Shown: positions 44,954 to 57,955, numbered from the stretch's first letter. The stretch is 60,000 nt of DNA from Polytrichum commune (GCA_950295325.1 OX485804.1:49230001-49290000); one strand, 5' to 3'. Program-made: numbers and translations. The notes: generated by a model not told the origin, from the letters alone.

Positions 44954-47642
44954 ATGGTTGTTGAGGACGCCATATCGGTCGTGATGGAGAAGGTGCAACA
45001 GGCATCATCTCTGAATGCATCAACACCTCTTCCATATGATCATCTCAAAGCACAGGTACTCACTATGCAAGCTCTTATTAACTTGTAGTTCTAATGTGAT
45101 CTCTTTGCACCTGAATGATCCTGTTTTGTCTGTGCTAGTCGTTTCGTGTGGGTGTGGGTTATAAATTTTTAGACCTCCTATAACTGAATCATTTTATGCA
45201 CTGCAATCGCACGTGTAAAGGCTTAAACCGTCATTGAGTAAAAACAGTATCTGACAAAGAATCAGATCAATGATGTCATAAACCTATAAGAACCTTTTGC
45301 ATCATAAACCAATGTCAAACCAGCATATTTATTGAATTGCTCAAAATTGATGTTTTCATATGTAGAGCTGCAGTTTTACAACTTCCACTTCAATATTGAA
45401 GGCATTGGGTGGAAACTTTGTACTTATGGGTGCATAGGAAACGATATCTGTGTATTAAGAGTCGCACCGCTCCTCACTTAGATTTGAACTGCATTTCAGT
45501 TTTTATCTGCTTACCTTGGAAATAATGTTTAGGGAAGCTCGGGACGAGGGGATCCTCATGCACACCAGTTTATGCATATATTCACATTTCCCACGACCCA
45601 GCGATATTACCTGATGTTATTTGTCATTCTGAGTGATGTTACATGGAATGACATGGTATGTGCTTAGTAGACCATGAAAAATCATTATCCATTACATGCC
45701 ATGTAGGTTTGTTCATCCATTCATACTTCCTTGAACACTAAGGCTCTCAAGCTCTAGTGTGAAGCGAAGTCTTGGCCTTTTTCCACCCATGAGATATTTT
45801 AGATCAAGGTCATGGGCCCTCGAGCGCCAGTGTGAAGTGCCTCTAAGACCCACTTCTTTGAGGTGGGCTTTGAGGTGGGCAAAATCCGGTAGACCATGAA
45901 ATTTGATCCATTGCATGCCACATAGGACTCCATGTAGATTTGTTCATTCATTCAAACTCCCTTGGTCCCTTAGGTCCTCCAGCTCTATTGTAAAGTGAAG
46001 TGGGATGGTCTTGGCCTTCTCCGCCCATGACAGATTTTCAATCTCTACAGCACAGGCCCTCAAGCTCTAGTGTACAGTGGCCCTAAATTTCTGTAATCAT
46101 TTTCTGAAATGAATCCTTGTAGCTTGTCTTTCCTTTGATTTGCTTGTTTTAGGAACTGCACTGATCTGTCCAAAAATTCCCCTGACCCATGGACTTTACC
46201 TGATCTTTTGTCATTTAAATGATGTTTCATGGGATGAGATAGTATGTGCTTAGTAACATTGGATCTATTGGAGCTAAGTTTATGTATGGGTCAGAGTAAC
46301 GCTGTGGTGATGGACTAATGATTGTTGTATCATTTATTTCATTAATGACTTACTAAAGATGCACAACCACTATAGATTCTTCTGGACTAAGTTTCCTGTA
46401 ATCATCTTCTGGAATTAATCCTTATAGCCGTTTCTTTGAACTACTTTGTATCAGGAACCCAAAACAGACTGCCCTACTAGGGAGGAGGACATCCAACAGC
46501 ACAGTAGCCTACCCGAGGATGTGCAAGATTTAGTGCTGGCACGGCTACCCATCACAGCCTTGTACAAGTCGCGACCTGTTTGTCAGCGATGGCATTCATT
46601 GCTCATGCACCCACCTTTTCTCAAGCTCCGAGATGAAATTTGGGGTGCGCAAGAGGCATCTTATTTCCCACTCCTCTTTTGGCGATCTGACACTGGTAAA
46701 AACAGCATTGATGGCGACCTTTTGGAAACACCGATGGAATTATTGAACCCAACAAGAACAAGTTGTGCCACTTGGTCATGGTTGGGGTATGATTCTTCAA
46801 TGAGCAAGTGGCAGAGGATGAAACCGTTTATGACACCGGCTCACGTGAAAAATGTCATTATAGGATCCAAGGGCCTTGTGTGCTTACGGGGAGAAGATAG
46901 CTTGTTTGTTGTTAATCCAATGACAGGTGGGGTTCAGGAGGTGCCTATGCAGGAGAATATTGTGGAGCTGGTGGTGAATGAAAAACTCAACACATTCAAA
47001 CTGATTAGTGCGGGGTCGCGAAAACGTACAAAAATCTATGACTCGGAGACACGGGTGTGGAGTAAGAGAGGTCGGCCTGCACCAAATTTGGCCTTGTCAC
47101 CACACACAGGTGCATTTTGTGACGGCGTCCTCTATTGTGTCGCAAGGGAAGAGAGAACTAGCATGTTGGGTGTCACAGGTTACGCGGTTGAGGGCTCCCG
47201 GACATGGAGTGACTTGTGTTTCTTTCCTGGAAATATCGGGGAGACGTGCTTGAAGGCGAAAGTGATGCAATTTCAAGGCGAAGTATTTGCGCTTTTGAAG
47301 AAAGAAATTAGCGAAGACGACATTGGTCCAAGGACGACGAGCCTCTCACTTTGGGGGCTCGATAGAAAATCTTTGAAATGGAAGTTGGCGGGAACGATGC
47401 CGTGGGCGTTACGGCAACATCTTGTCAACTTGGACGACTTTGATTGTGTTGCACATAACAACCAGATCTCAATATTCAACAAGGGCACATTCAAGGCGGT
47501 CGAGTGTCGTGTTTCCTCTGGTGGCGTTGTGACATCTTGGCAAGAATTACCACTTGATTCGTATTTGTCGGCTGGTTTGCCGTCAGTTGAGCGTTTCATT
47601 GTCAATTTTGGATTTGACCCGAGCTTGTTGACAGCTGTGTAG
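44954..47642 (+). CDS. F-box protein, F-box/kelch-like (2 exons)
   Basis: Exon 1 is 44954-45055 (MVVEDAISVVMEKVQQ…, 34 codons, phase 0, donor GTACTC). Exon 2 is 46455-47642, after a TATCAG acceptor, giving 429 residues. The F-box is at about residues 53-93: LPEDVQDLVLARLPITALYK, then PVCQRWHSLLMHPPFL. The remaining 330 residues are beta-rich, with recurrent strands such as GLVCLRGEDSLFVVNPMTGG, TKIYDSETRVWSKRG and LSLWGLDRKSLKWKLAGTMP. They are typical of plant F-box proteins with a kelch-like or F-box-associated beta-propeller. The F-box binds SKP1 and makes the protein a substrate receptor of an SCF ubiquitin ligase; the target is unknown. The 1.4-kb intron holds a duplicated MITE fragment and a duplicated 3' splice region. 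Exon 2 alone could start at an internal codon, but exon 1 joins cleanly in frame with its own ATG. Confidence 0.88.
45690..46086 (+). repeat. Two tandem MITE-derived fragments in the F-box intron
   Basis: Two copies (about 45690-45847, 45910-46086) share TCAAGCTCTAGTGT, GTCTTGGCCTT and AGTG(G/C)C(C/T)CTAA. They are related to the right half of the MITE at 21790. Confidence 0.65.
46190..46460 (+). repeat. Duplicated 3' intron segment of the F-box gene
   Basis: It matches about 45600-45660 and 46090-46165 (the older copy split by the MITE fragments). Shared blocks are ACCTGAT, TTGTCATT, TATGTGCTTAGTA, CTGTAATCAT and AATCCTTGTAGC/AATCCTTATAGC. The copy at 46151-46152 keeps an AG followed by GAACTG. 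Confidence 0.65.
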
Positions 47643-49240
47643 AATAATAAGTTATATTTGCATTGCCTGAACATTCTTTTGAAACTCCCAAGAGAGGTTC
47701 ATTAGTGTAGGAAATTGATCTAGGTACCAATCTTCTGATTTTAGTGGGTAATGTTGCTTTGCACTCTGAGGTTAGCATGATATTGAATTTCCTATATTGA
47801 CATTTGAACCAATTCATTGTAGACAGACCTTTTTGCTGCATTGGCAGCAATATATCAGAGCTGTACATATTCAACTGGGCCTCAATTTTTCGCTTTGGAA
47901 AGATGAATGGAGTGGTGTAATGCGGTTACTTCCCTAGTCCCAAAGTTTGTCTCCCATTTTGTAAAGCATGTTGGACATGGAATTTTTTTAAAAGATGTTG
48001 TTTGTACTAGGTGAGAGCCAGTGAGTACTTTTGAGGTATGATTGTTGTCGGCCCATGCCCTCTAGTAGCCTGCAATGATGACAGACTTGCAACTTGAAAT
48101 TCCAAACCTCTGCAGAAGTTTCATTTGCGAGGCCTCTCCCAAGACATTTGGAGAAAGTGAATAAGTGTATACCTTCAGTGCCATTCCCACACTGTAGTCA
48201 CCCCTTCAAACAGCCTGTGCCAGGCAGGTAGTACTGATTTTCTGATTATGGCAAATTCCAGCTCTATCTGATTTTAAGGTTTGAATTTGATTGCCTGACA
48301 CTTGATTGATGATTTCTTAGATCTCCTCAGTTTTAGCCAAATCTTCACTCTCTACTCATCTGTCTCAAAATTTTGAAATTGTGACAGGGGAGGGAAAACT
48401 CGGAGTGCAGCTGATTGAGTCTTATCTCCATCTGATAGAAAAAGAGGTCTAACAGATACTACCGTAACTTGTAAGTGATAAGCAAGTTTGACACAAAATC
48501 ATTTGGAATTTAAGGGACACGTCATATATCACTTTTACAGTATTGGTTTGCTTGTTTCATCTAAAACTGTTAGCATTTCTGTAGTAAAGAGTTGGACGTG
48601 CTTATCACCTATAATATAAGTTGTGTCATGCATTATGGATGTATTCCAATACTACACTCTAAGATGTTGCAATTTTCCTTAATAACATTTCACAAACACC
48701 TTGGCAAATTGAAACCTTCAGGCTCCTCTCATACATGTGGAAAGTATGATAGAAACACCAAATATTATCCTTTCAAAAAATCAACCATCGTTATTATTAA
48801 TTGGGTGGCATCATTTATATTGGGTCTTTGTTAGCAATATCTGAAAGGTGACTCTAACATATCATACCATGTACTATTTGGTTAACATAAAAAACAATAC
48901 ACTAAAGTTCCTAAATGTGTTCAAAACGTCAATATCCTAACCCAAAATCAACCCTAGAGCTTGGGATTGTGACATCTATGTAAAACTTAGCCAGTGTGGA
49001 TGAAGAGACTCTAGTAAAATCTCCTGTAAGGTTGAGGACCACTTCATTCCGACTTGACTCCACTAGAATGATTTGGGGATTCGAATGCTATTTTTGAAAT
49101 CAGCTTATCTTAGAATGCTCTATACTACAAACTACAAACTATACTCGAATTCACTACTTTTTCACCTTCGCAATGGATGAGGTTACTCAAACACCACGAA
49201 TCCCTAGCTCAACCTTAAACTCTCACACGTTTTCATGGAA
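47643..49240. other. F-box gene 3' flank
   Basis: No exon or transposon end recognised. The first part is probably 3'UTR. Confidence 0.5.
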
Positions 49241-49489
49241 GAGAGGGAATTATTGTATACAAACATACCTCCCATGCATCCAACATACAAGTCTTGAAAC
49301 AATATGCAGCCCGGAGGCTACTTTTTTTTAGCTTATTTGACACCAAAATTACTGTAGTGTTAATGAAAGATCACAAATTAGTGTAAACAGGGTCACTGAT
49401 GATGATTCATTGACAACAAACTTACAGAGGGTCAAGTTTTTATGTTGGAAGGATGAGAGGTACACTCAAATACAATAATTCCCTCTCTC
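49241..49489. mobile_element. 249-bp MITE with TIRs of about 55 bp
   Basis: Left GAGAGGGAATTATTGTAT … CATCCAACATA and the inverted right GAGAGGGAATTATTGTAT … CTTCCAACATA match over about 55 bp with a small loop-out. The relative at 20911-21134 shares CAATATGCAGCC and TTGACAACAAAC. Confidence 0.75.
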
Positions 49490-50061
49490 TCCGCTTTCAA
49501 GCCGGCTCCTATCATGCACATCTTGACATTCAATATCAAGGTTGTAGGGTCATTTTTGTTCTTCTTTTTCCTACCAAAATGTAAATGGTGGGCTCCAAGT
49601 GTGGATCAAGGTTGCTTATGGGTGATATATCTCTCTCTTAAAGATCACTTTGCACTCATGATGCAATGTCACCCTCGACGCTTGAGATGTCACGTCACCT
49701 TTGATATTTGGAAGCCTTGGCTACGTCCTAAGCTTAGCCTAGGTGTCGGCAACATAATGGATTGAGAATGGATGGGGCCAATGTGATGTTGGGCCACAGC
49801 TTTTGGTCGCAGTACAAATCTACATGGGTTTGTGTGTGACGGTTGAGGAGGTGTATCTAGGAGACGGGTTTGGGGCCTTTGATGTATAGGGTGATGAGGT
49901 ATGTTAACTTACACACCTTTACATTGATCCACTCAACCTGCCAACAAACGCCTTTCTAAGCTCACCAGTTGAAGCCCATATAAGCCCCCCCACACCCCCC
50001 CCCCTCCCCCTTCCCCGCGCTTGCACCGCCCATTACGGACTAATTTGGTTATGTTAAGTTA

Positions 50062-50599
50062 GGGCCGGTTTACACCATGGACCATGAAGTTGGACCATGG
50101 AAGAGGGCCTTTTTTCATGGTCTGATTTCTTCAAAAAAATAATTTACAAAGTCTTTTGGCCCCTCACTAGGTGTAAACTGAATGTGGACCAAGAAGAATG
50201 ACCATGCACCAAAAAGTGAATGTGCTGATTTTCTTTTTAGTATATGCCCAAAAAGGGCAGTTTTGAAAAGAAAACAAAATCGACCATTCTTTTGTTTTCT
50301 CTTGTCTTCAATTTCTCTTCCCCAAAAATATATCATTAAAATTTTACTATAAAATAGTTTCTTTGTCATGGGCTTCTTACATTTTTCTACCAGGGCATCT
50401 CTTTTGCCTCTCCTACTACAAAACCCGTTGGACCATTTAGTGGGTAATGTAGGTCTACGATATGTTTTTTGGGGATCTCGAACATCATGGTCACTCTGAC
50501 ATTTTCTCCTTGGTGTCAACCAAAGTGGTCCCGGGACGAGTTCAATAGCCAATCACAGGGCCTTGGGACGACTTCATGGTCCATGGTGTAAACAACCCC
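50062..50599. mobile_element. 538-bp MITE, TIR …GTTTACACCATGGACCATGAAGT, TSD TTA
   Basis: The left end GGGCCGGTTTACACCATGG and the inverted right end GGGGTTGTTTACACCATGG continue identically through ACCATGAAGT. TTA is at 50059-50061 and 50600-50602. Confidence 0.85.
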
Positions 50600-51782
50600 T
50601 TAGCCTGAAGTTTTGCAACGACACCAAGTTTAGCTAGAGCTAGCATTTAACTAAGGGTAACACAACCCAACCTCATTTTTAAAGTTCTCTCCCTACCGGT
50701 CGGTTGGAGGAATTCAATTTAACCAGACTACACCGTTTATGATATTTAATGTCACATGTGTAATAATGTCACTTAGTACCCAATTATGAGGCCAATGCTA
50801 AGTTACACTAATGATTAAGAACTCAACCGTTAGTGTAATTTCATGGTGCTTGGCATTAATGTGTTTACTAATATCTTGGCATTAGTAAGTTCAATAATAT
50901 TTCAAGGTGTATGCCTAGGTTCCACAAAGGTCAACGAGTTGAGAGATCTAATTTGAGGATGCCGATTTAAGAAATCGTGTGTCATGAGTTAGTCCTTGTA
51001 GTGAAAGTCCTTTGATATGAACTCGATATGATATTTGCCAGAATTTTGTGGGTTAAACAAGTGTTGTGAAGGTACCTCAATATTTGATACTAGTCGGGTC
51101 GATATAATTGAGGATCTTTTTTTTTCTTGGTAACATTCATGTGCAGATAATTCAAAAGAAATACGTTTAACATGTTGATACTAGCCATGTCTTATGTACC
51201 ATGCATAAATCTCAATACTCAAGCCCAAATGGGAGCCAAAATTACACACATATGCACATACTATCTACCTACGTGTTGAATTTGGTATAAGGACGTTCTT
51301 ATCAACTCCGAATCCTAGGCTATCTCATAAAAGTCGTTTAGAAAGTCAAGAGTTTGAGCTCCCAAGAGTCAAGAGTCAAACCAATGTGCTCTAAGACATC
51401 TTTAAATTGTCAATTCTCCCTTGTTATCTCACTTTGACCAAGTTACGCTTGCTCATAATACTAAGAGGTTGGCCAATCCTCAAGCTCTATGTAGTGAGCT
51501 TTGAATGGAAGTTTGTCAAATCCAACTCTAAAGCCACTAATCATATGTAGCATTAAAGTATAAAATAACACCACTTTGACAAATCACTTTGTATATAAGA
51601 ACGATCTAAGAAGAATAACAATTATCACACATGTCTAATCTAGGATCTACCCGTTCAATGAAGTGGTGTAAGAGGTGTGCCACAAAAGGTGACCACTATT
51701 CTCACTTAATAGAAGACTCTCATGTGCTATAAGGTTTGTTTTGTAGTCATTTTCACCTAAGAACCCAACCTTAGTGGACCAA

Positions 51783-51799
51783 CCCCCCCCCCCCCCCCC
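51783..51799 (+). repeat. C17 homopolymer
   Basis: Seventeen C in a row. Another C-rich tract is at 49985-50017. Confidence 0.95.
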
Positions 51800-52784
51800 T
51801 CTCCAAAAGGGTGTAGTGGAAACATGATTCTTGGAACAACATTGCAAACTTTTGGGAGGGTGCACATGAATTTATGAATTTATTTCTTTCTTTTGGAATT
51901 TTTGTGTTGAATCTTGGCACATTATATGAGTGACATATTTTAAAAATTTATACAAGCTTTGTATCTCCTTTGAAAGGTCGAAAGTTGTTGGAAGTGTCGA
52001 TTTTGGGCACATATACCTTACTAATTGACATGATCCCCATAGTGTTGCTATCTAAGGTACATATACCCAAAACAAATGTTCAGCCTAAAACCAACATGGT
52101 TACCATCATCAAACATTTGTAAACTTCAAATATACGGCAATAATACATATTGTGGGTTTTGGGTATGCCTAAGGATTGTATACCTAATACCAACACCCAA
52201 AATTCTTGTATAATAAGTGCATATCAATCAGGAGGATGCACATCACCTGAACAACAACTGAAAATTTTAATCCTATTAGAGTTATCTATGAAATACCTCA
52301 ACGAGAAACCAAATAGTAAGTTTGATCCCAGTTTGAGGAACTTTATTGTTTGGAAGGAGAACTTGACATCTAATTCGATGCCTTCTCATGGAAAGTTGGT
52401 GAAAATTTTGAAGCTTGTTTTTAGAGAGCTTCAAATTTAGCTCCTTCTCTGCAATCTAGATTTAATCTTCCAACTTCTTGATCTTTGAGCAACCTCCCAT
52501 TGAATTCCACATTAACCATTTGCTGCAAGTTGGCAAAAGGCAGTTGACTAAAATGTCCCGATGGCGAGGCAACATGGTCATTGCATGACATGATGTCAAG
52601 TGGATGGACATGCGCCTGGAGCCACCTATAGAGCTAAATAGGGTACCCCCAAGGCCCATGGAACTAATGATGCACTTTCTAGTTAGGCTCTTAAACTTAG
52701 GGTTAGACTCTTCCATCCTTGATTAATGAATAACCCTAATAACCCTCACAGACAGTGCTCAAAGTTCAAAAGATCCATTGAAAT

Positions 52785-52842
52785 TCTATATCTATATCTA
52801 TATATGTATGTATATATATATATGTATATATATATACACAAC
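52785..52842 (+). repeat. (TA)n-rich imperfect microsatellite
   Basis: Mixed TATATC, TATG and TATA units. Confidence 0.9.
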
Positions 52843-55099
52843 AATTCTACATTGTTTATAGTATTTAGCATCACTTACTATTCGGAGTTACGCACTCCTA
52901 CAATTTCTTTACTGAGAACATAATATTCTGCCAAATAAAGTCAGTCGTGTGCTCTATTGACCGAACAACCTATTCAGGTGTTGCTAGTAAAAATCGAATG
53001 CTAGAGTAAACTGTAATCGCATTGCGTGATTCCAAACAGCCAGTGACACTAGATACCCTAACCGGTGTAGATAGTGATATGAAATGTGCTCAGTGCTCAT
53101 TCTGTCGGTTTAGGGTATACAGTAGAGTCGACTCAGTTTTTTTCCCTTAGTTTATTCTCCGCATTCCAGTTACTGTCTGTCAGGAATGTATGTATGTTGC
53201 AGCATGCATGTCGTTCCTTTGATCTCATGTTCGACTGTCGACGGGCGCTTCGATCTCCAGGTCACTTTGCGACATTAAAAACTAGAGTATACTATGAGCA
53301 TGATGCTGGCAAAGCGTTGTCAATTGCTATGGGCCCGATCGACTGCAGCAGCGGTGCAGGGCTCCTGGCGTTTGTTAATGAAGTTGGGCGAATGATGAAT
53401 ATGGATGCTTCTTTCTGCCTGTGGATTCGGGATACAGCTTGGAATTCCACTGCCCACTGCGATTTGTAAAGGGTGGGAGTCTTGGCTTACTCGGAGTCGG
53501 CTCATACGTAAGACAAAAAAAAAAAAATTAAAAAAATTGTTCGTGGTGTCTATGTAAAACCTCATCGATTCGTACGTGGAAAATGCAACAAGTCGTTCTA
53601 CAGGCTGGAGTTTTTTTCACAGATTTTATGTTTGATTCGGTTCCATGAATGGCATCGGAGATCCCCATTTGGTCTGCTTGGATCCAGTCCAAGCTAGTTT
53701 TGTAAACAAACATATAACTTTACATTCGCTACCATGTCATTCGTGAAGCAATGCTTGTCATTCATGTGTCATACTTCGCTGGCTATTTATGAGCGCACAC
53801 ATATATATACAAATAAAGAATACTTGTTTTCTTCAATTGCTTACGGTTTGTGTACATACTATAATTGAGGCAATTTACTTCAAGAGTGCAAAATGCCGGA
53901 TATGTACATACATGAGATTATTATGTAGTTTATGATTTGTAATTATAGTCTTATTTTATGTCATGAAAACTTTGTATATAGGAGGGTTGTTATAAAGGTT
54001 TCATGTGTGCACTTGGCTCCCACTCTCTCAAAGAAGACCGCCCCTCATCCACGACGGGTGAAATCACTTGACTGTCAAGAAGCTCAAGCCCATGGCAAAA
54101 ACTTAGGGTAACTCTACTAACGAGTGGTCCCCTCATATGTGCAAATCTCTCTCTCTCTCTCTCTCTACTTATTGCCCTCCATTACATGTCCATTATGTTA
54201 CATCCACATACAACACCATGTTATAGAGTATCTTGGATCTCTATTGAAGTATTTGATTAATAGATGGCAAGTACATCACACCATTTATCTCAGTAAATGT
54301 GGTTTTTCATTTAGGATTACATAGAGTTGTAACTTCTTAGCATCAAATAATTTGTTATATATGTTCTATATGCTTTAGCATAACACCTATTTTGTTGTAC
54401 TTGTAAAAATTTATAACACTATGTAACTCCACATGGTGATCCGCACTAATTGAAATATGAGGTGTAAGCCTTTTTCATTTTAAAAACTTCTCACATGATT
54501 TAATACTCGTGTTGGGTAAGCAAGTCCGACTCAATATATGTCGGACTCGTGTATAATTTAGAAGGATTGAGGTCCCCACTTTGAATGCGCACCATGTAGG
54601 GGGGATGGGATTGTGTTTGTCCATTTAATATCCAAATGGATCACCCATGTGTAGACTATTTGATCAACTTCTTGTCCTCAAAGGTCCTTAAAGCTCCCAC
54701 ATGCCCATGTTGGACCTCATGGTGTCCTTCTAAGCGGCCGTTCAAGGGTACTTAAGTGTTATTTTGAGTTGATGATGTCATGGAAAGTGCGGATCCCATT
54801 TTAAATTAACTTATTTATGAACCGCATGATTTTGATGGGGCCAATACATTTATGAGAAAGAATTTTACAAGTCTTTAGATTCAGAAAAGTTAGAGGCCTT
54901 TCCATGGATACATGATGTGTAAGTTATGTCACTTTTGTCACATAGAGGTATATATACACTTTTGGAACATGTTGTATGGAATCTACTTTTATTCTCATGG
55001 GCTAAATAAAAGCTGGCTCTAATATTCATTGCATACCATTAATAAGCAACGTGAGTTCGTTCATGTGGGTCCTAAGAATATAACCATGGGATGCCTCAA

Positions 55100-55668
55100 C
55101 CAATGTTCAAGATTGAAGCCCTCATATGAGTTTCATTTTGAAGGGCTCTCAAATTTCAGCCTTTCAGTTGAAGGGCTTGTTCAAAGTCAAGACGTCAAGA
55201 CGTCAAGAATATAGAAATGAAATACAAAACTCATATTAAACTTGTGCATGAAGTATATAATCTATCTATTCAATTTAGCTTCATTATGGGATTGAAAGAC
55301 ATTGAAGACTTCAATTTGGAACGTTGTATGAAGCAGTGGCTCTGATCAGCCGTCAGGGCTTGCTATGCGTCGTTGTATTATAGTGGTAAGTATTCCTGCC
55401 TATCATGATGGCAACCCGGGTTCGATCCCTGGCAGCAACGTCATGGATTTTTTTTGTCATTTCAGAAGCCAATGTTAACTAGTGGTTAACATTGACCAAT
55501 CAATTTTCATATGAACAGTGCTTGACGGGCAAATTATATTGAGGACTTCAAGTGACGTCTTCATTTTCAATTTGGGGTTGCGTTTTGAAGGGTTGTTTTA
55601 AGAGAGGTATCTTTTGAAGAGCCAACTCTCGTTTGAAGGGCATTGAAGACTTCAATCTTGAACATTGG
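55100..55668. repeat. Inverted repeats flanking the tRNA-Asp-like sequence
   Basis: CCAATGTTCAAGATTGAAG (55100-55118) is exactly complementary to 55650-55668. Direct copies of CATTGAAGACTTCAAT also occur at about 55300 and 55641. Together they suggest a degenerate composite element of about 570 bp. Confidence 0.6.
55369..55440 (+). pseudogene. Degenerate tRNA-Asp-like gene (anticodon position ATC)
   Basis: This 72-nt block aligns position by position with plant tRNA-Asp: 5' GTCGTTG, TAGTGGTAAG D-loop, CTATCAT anticodon loop, perfect B box GGTTCGATCCC (55419-55429), and acceptor strand CAGCAAC plus G. An 8-T run (55448-55455) follows, as a Pol III terminator would. Defects: the anticodon is ATC instead of GTC at 55402-55404, there are two mismatches in the anticodon stem (T29/T41, G30/A40), and there is one in the acceptor stem. 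It is probably a pseudogene or a tRNA-derived repeat head. It lies between inverted 19-bp repeats (55100-55118, 55650-55668). Confidence 0.7.
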
Positions 55669-56445
55669 CCTCAACCTAGTGCAAATTAAGACTTAATATG
55701 AGTCTCCTTGCACTAGGCTGGGACATCCCATGGTTATGTTCTCAAGGCCCTTATGAACAAACGCACACTGCTTAATAATATTATGTGGGGACTTTTACAA
55801 GTTGATACATAGACAATGCAAAGGTAGTTTGAATCATTTCATGTTTAAGAGACTTCAATGTAGTTAAGACTAAAGTTAATAAGTGATCTAGATCGGGTGT
55901 AGATCACATTATTTAACAAGTTTCCTTGAAGAATTTTGTATTGCATGTGTGTGTGGTGTTGTTGAGGGGAGAGCGGTTGAGATGCTAAAATGTGGATGCA
56001 CATTATTTGTGCACCCACGCTATTTCTTGTATTAAGTGAATGTTTTGGGTCACATTCGTTTCTTCTTTGGGCACCAAAGCTATAAAGTTAGCCATAAAGT
56101 TATCAAAAGTGAGGACCAACACAAGCTTATCAAAGGAATCTCTCATACTTTGCCACTTGCAATGCTTGTGTTAATGACATTACAAAGAGAGAGGAGGGAA
56201 GTCGTTTTGCTCTATTCTAGGCTAGCGACTTTGCAAAAAAGAGTTGTTCTTTTCTTGTGTTTGAATCTATCTGCGGAGTACACGAATGGTGGGGAGGAGC
56301 ACAAAGGTCAATGCTTGAAGGCGACAACTTGAATGAGAAGATTCTTAGTTATAGGTTGGCATATTAGATTTGCATTTCAAGTTATACCGTCGAGGCATTG
56401 TAAGTTCCATGGTCGAGTTGTGATAGTAGTGAGAAGTAGGAGCAC

Positions 56446-57955
56446 GATGAGAGCTCCGGAAGAGCCCAAGCAACAGTCAACGAGCGCCCAGACACACAAC
56501 TCCAAGGAGCCATGGAGAATGCGACAGATCCGAACAAGACAGAAGAAAAACGCTGCAGAGGCAGCCTCAACTCAGCCGCCAACCCTACTCAACAAACAAC
56601 GGATCCACAACACTTCCGGACGGAGACAACCAGGAGTCAAACACAGGCACACAGACACAGATCCAGATCCGAGACAGGCAGGAGATAGAACAGCAGTAGG
56701 AGATAGACGAGCAGTAGCAACACCTAGGGTTTCTTATTTACTCATAATATGGGTGCTTCTGAGCACCAATGCTTTGTGGGTATACCCACACCACACAAAA
56801 CTCCCACCAAAAGTTGCACCCACAACCTACTCTCCAAAATACTCCTCAATCTACCCTCCCTCAACAAACTATCTACACCCAACACCGCATCCACCCAATG
56901 GATGCCCCTCACTACTCACCCCCCAAGATACACTCACTCCTCTCTGGCCACCCATCTATCAGCTAATGCTCCCACCACGCTCCACTCCAGCTCCTCGATC
57001 CACAAGTGCGCCGCCACCTCCCACACAATACCACAACACAATGGTTAGAAAAAAAACTTGCACCTATCACACAAGCAAAACCACCATCAAGAAACACCAA
57101 ATACCTAACACCACACTCTCCAAAAACTTACCTCTACAAGCCCAGATCGCATCTCATCACAATGCCGCACCTCCTCACACGGCCGCATCTCCTCACACGG
57201 CCGCATCACCCCACACGGCCACAACCGACCATCTCGCACATCGCCACACAGATGCACCCACAAATAAGACCGAAAATGACCAGAACCACCCCACAAGCAC
57301 TCCCTCGCAACCTGTCCCACTAGATCACCCCCAACCCTACGCACACACAACCAAAAGAGACAGCCATCGATCTGCTACGCCAGCCAGCCCCCTACAGACA
57401 GCCAAGCAATCTAACTCCAGCCTACTCCCACTCACTCAAATCCACCACCAATCTCAACACACAAAGGACCCCCGAAACGAAAACAACAAAATTCCAGCAC
57501 CACCACCACTAATCACGCTGAGACCCAACACATTAAGCCACCCTAAACACAGCAGCTATGCACAAATAACATCCCACACCCAAGCAAGAGACAAACAACC
57601 TGCCACACAACGCCGTCAATCTCACCCGGAATCAGCTGTGACACCCTCGGATACACAACCCACCGATCCCCATACAGCCAAGCAGATCCCAGCCCTCACC
57701 AAAAATTACACAACCCTCACCCACCACCTAACCTTCAAATACCTCTCCTCCACACTGAATCTCTCATCTCACTCTCACTACCGAACACCACCACACCTCA
57801 CTCTCCGATCCACTCTCTCATATCACCCTCCAACATCAGATTCTTCACCTCATCTCCCCCATACTCTCTCATATCCCTTCCCCCCAACAGGTCCTCCCCC
57901 ACACTCTGCCCCCTACACAGCAATGCGCCGCACTTCCTCTTCCACTCTCACATAG
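56446..57955 (+). CDS. Low-complexity Pro/Thr/Ser/His open frame in the retroelement leader
   Basis: A frame from ATG 56446 (MRAPEEPKQQSTSAQTHNSK…) runs without a stop to TAG 57953-57955; the same frame is open back to 56333. The first 90 residues are basic and polar. The rest is almost only P, T, S, H, L and N, including a PHTAAS six-residue tandem repeat at about 57171-57220. Other frames in this stretch are also open for about 100 codons, because the + strand has almost no G and so few TAG/TGA stops. The open frame may therefore be a by-product of composition in an untranslated leader. No conserved domain is recognised. Confidence 0.25.
57171..57222 (+). repeat. 18-bp tandem repeat (about 3 units) in the retroelement leader
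   Basis: Units of CTCCTCACACGGCCGCAT; in the long frame they encode PHTAAS. Confidence 0.9.

Larger units (their letters stand above)
50603..55095. other. Gene-free stretch before the tRNA-like element
   Basis: AT-rich with simple repeats. A 127-codon frame at 53086-53469 has no recognisable domain. Confidence 0.5.

Noticed and set aside
53086-53469. 127-codon frame
   Set aside because: No domain, mixed composition, no conserved motif; spans AT-rich and ordinary sequence without coding bias.
55369-55440. Functional tRNA gene with a novel anticodon
   Set aside because: Two mismatches in the anticodon stem and one in the acceptor stem point to a pseudogene or repeat, not a working decoder.
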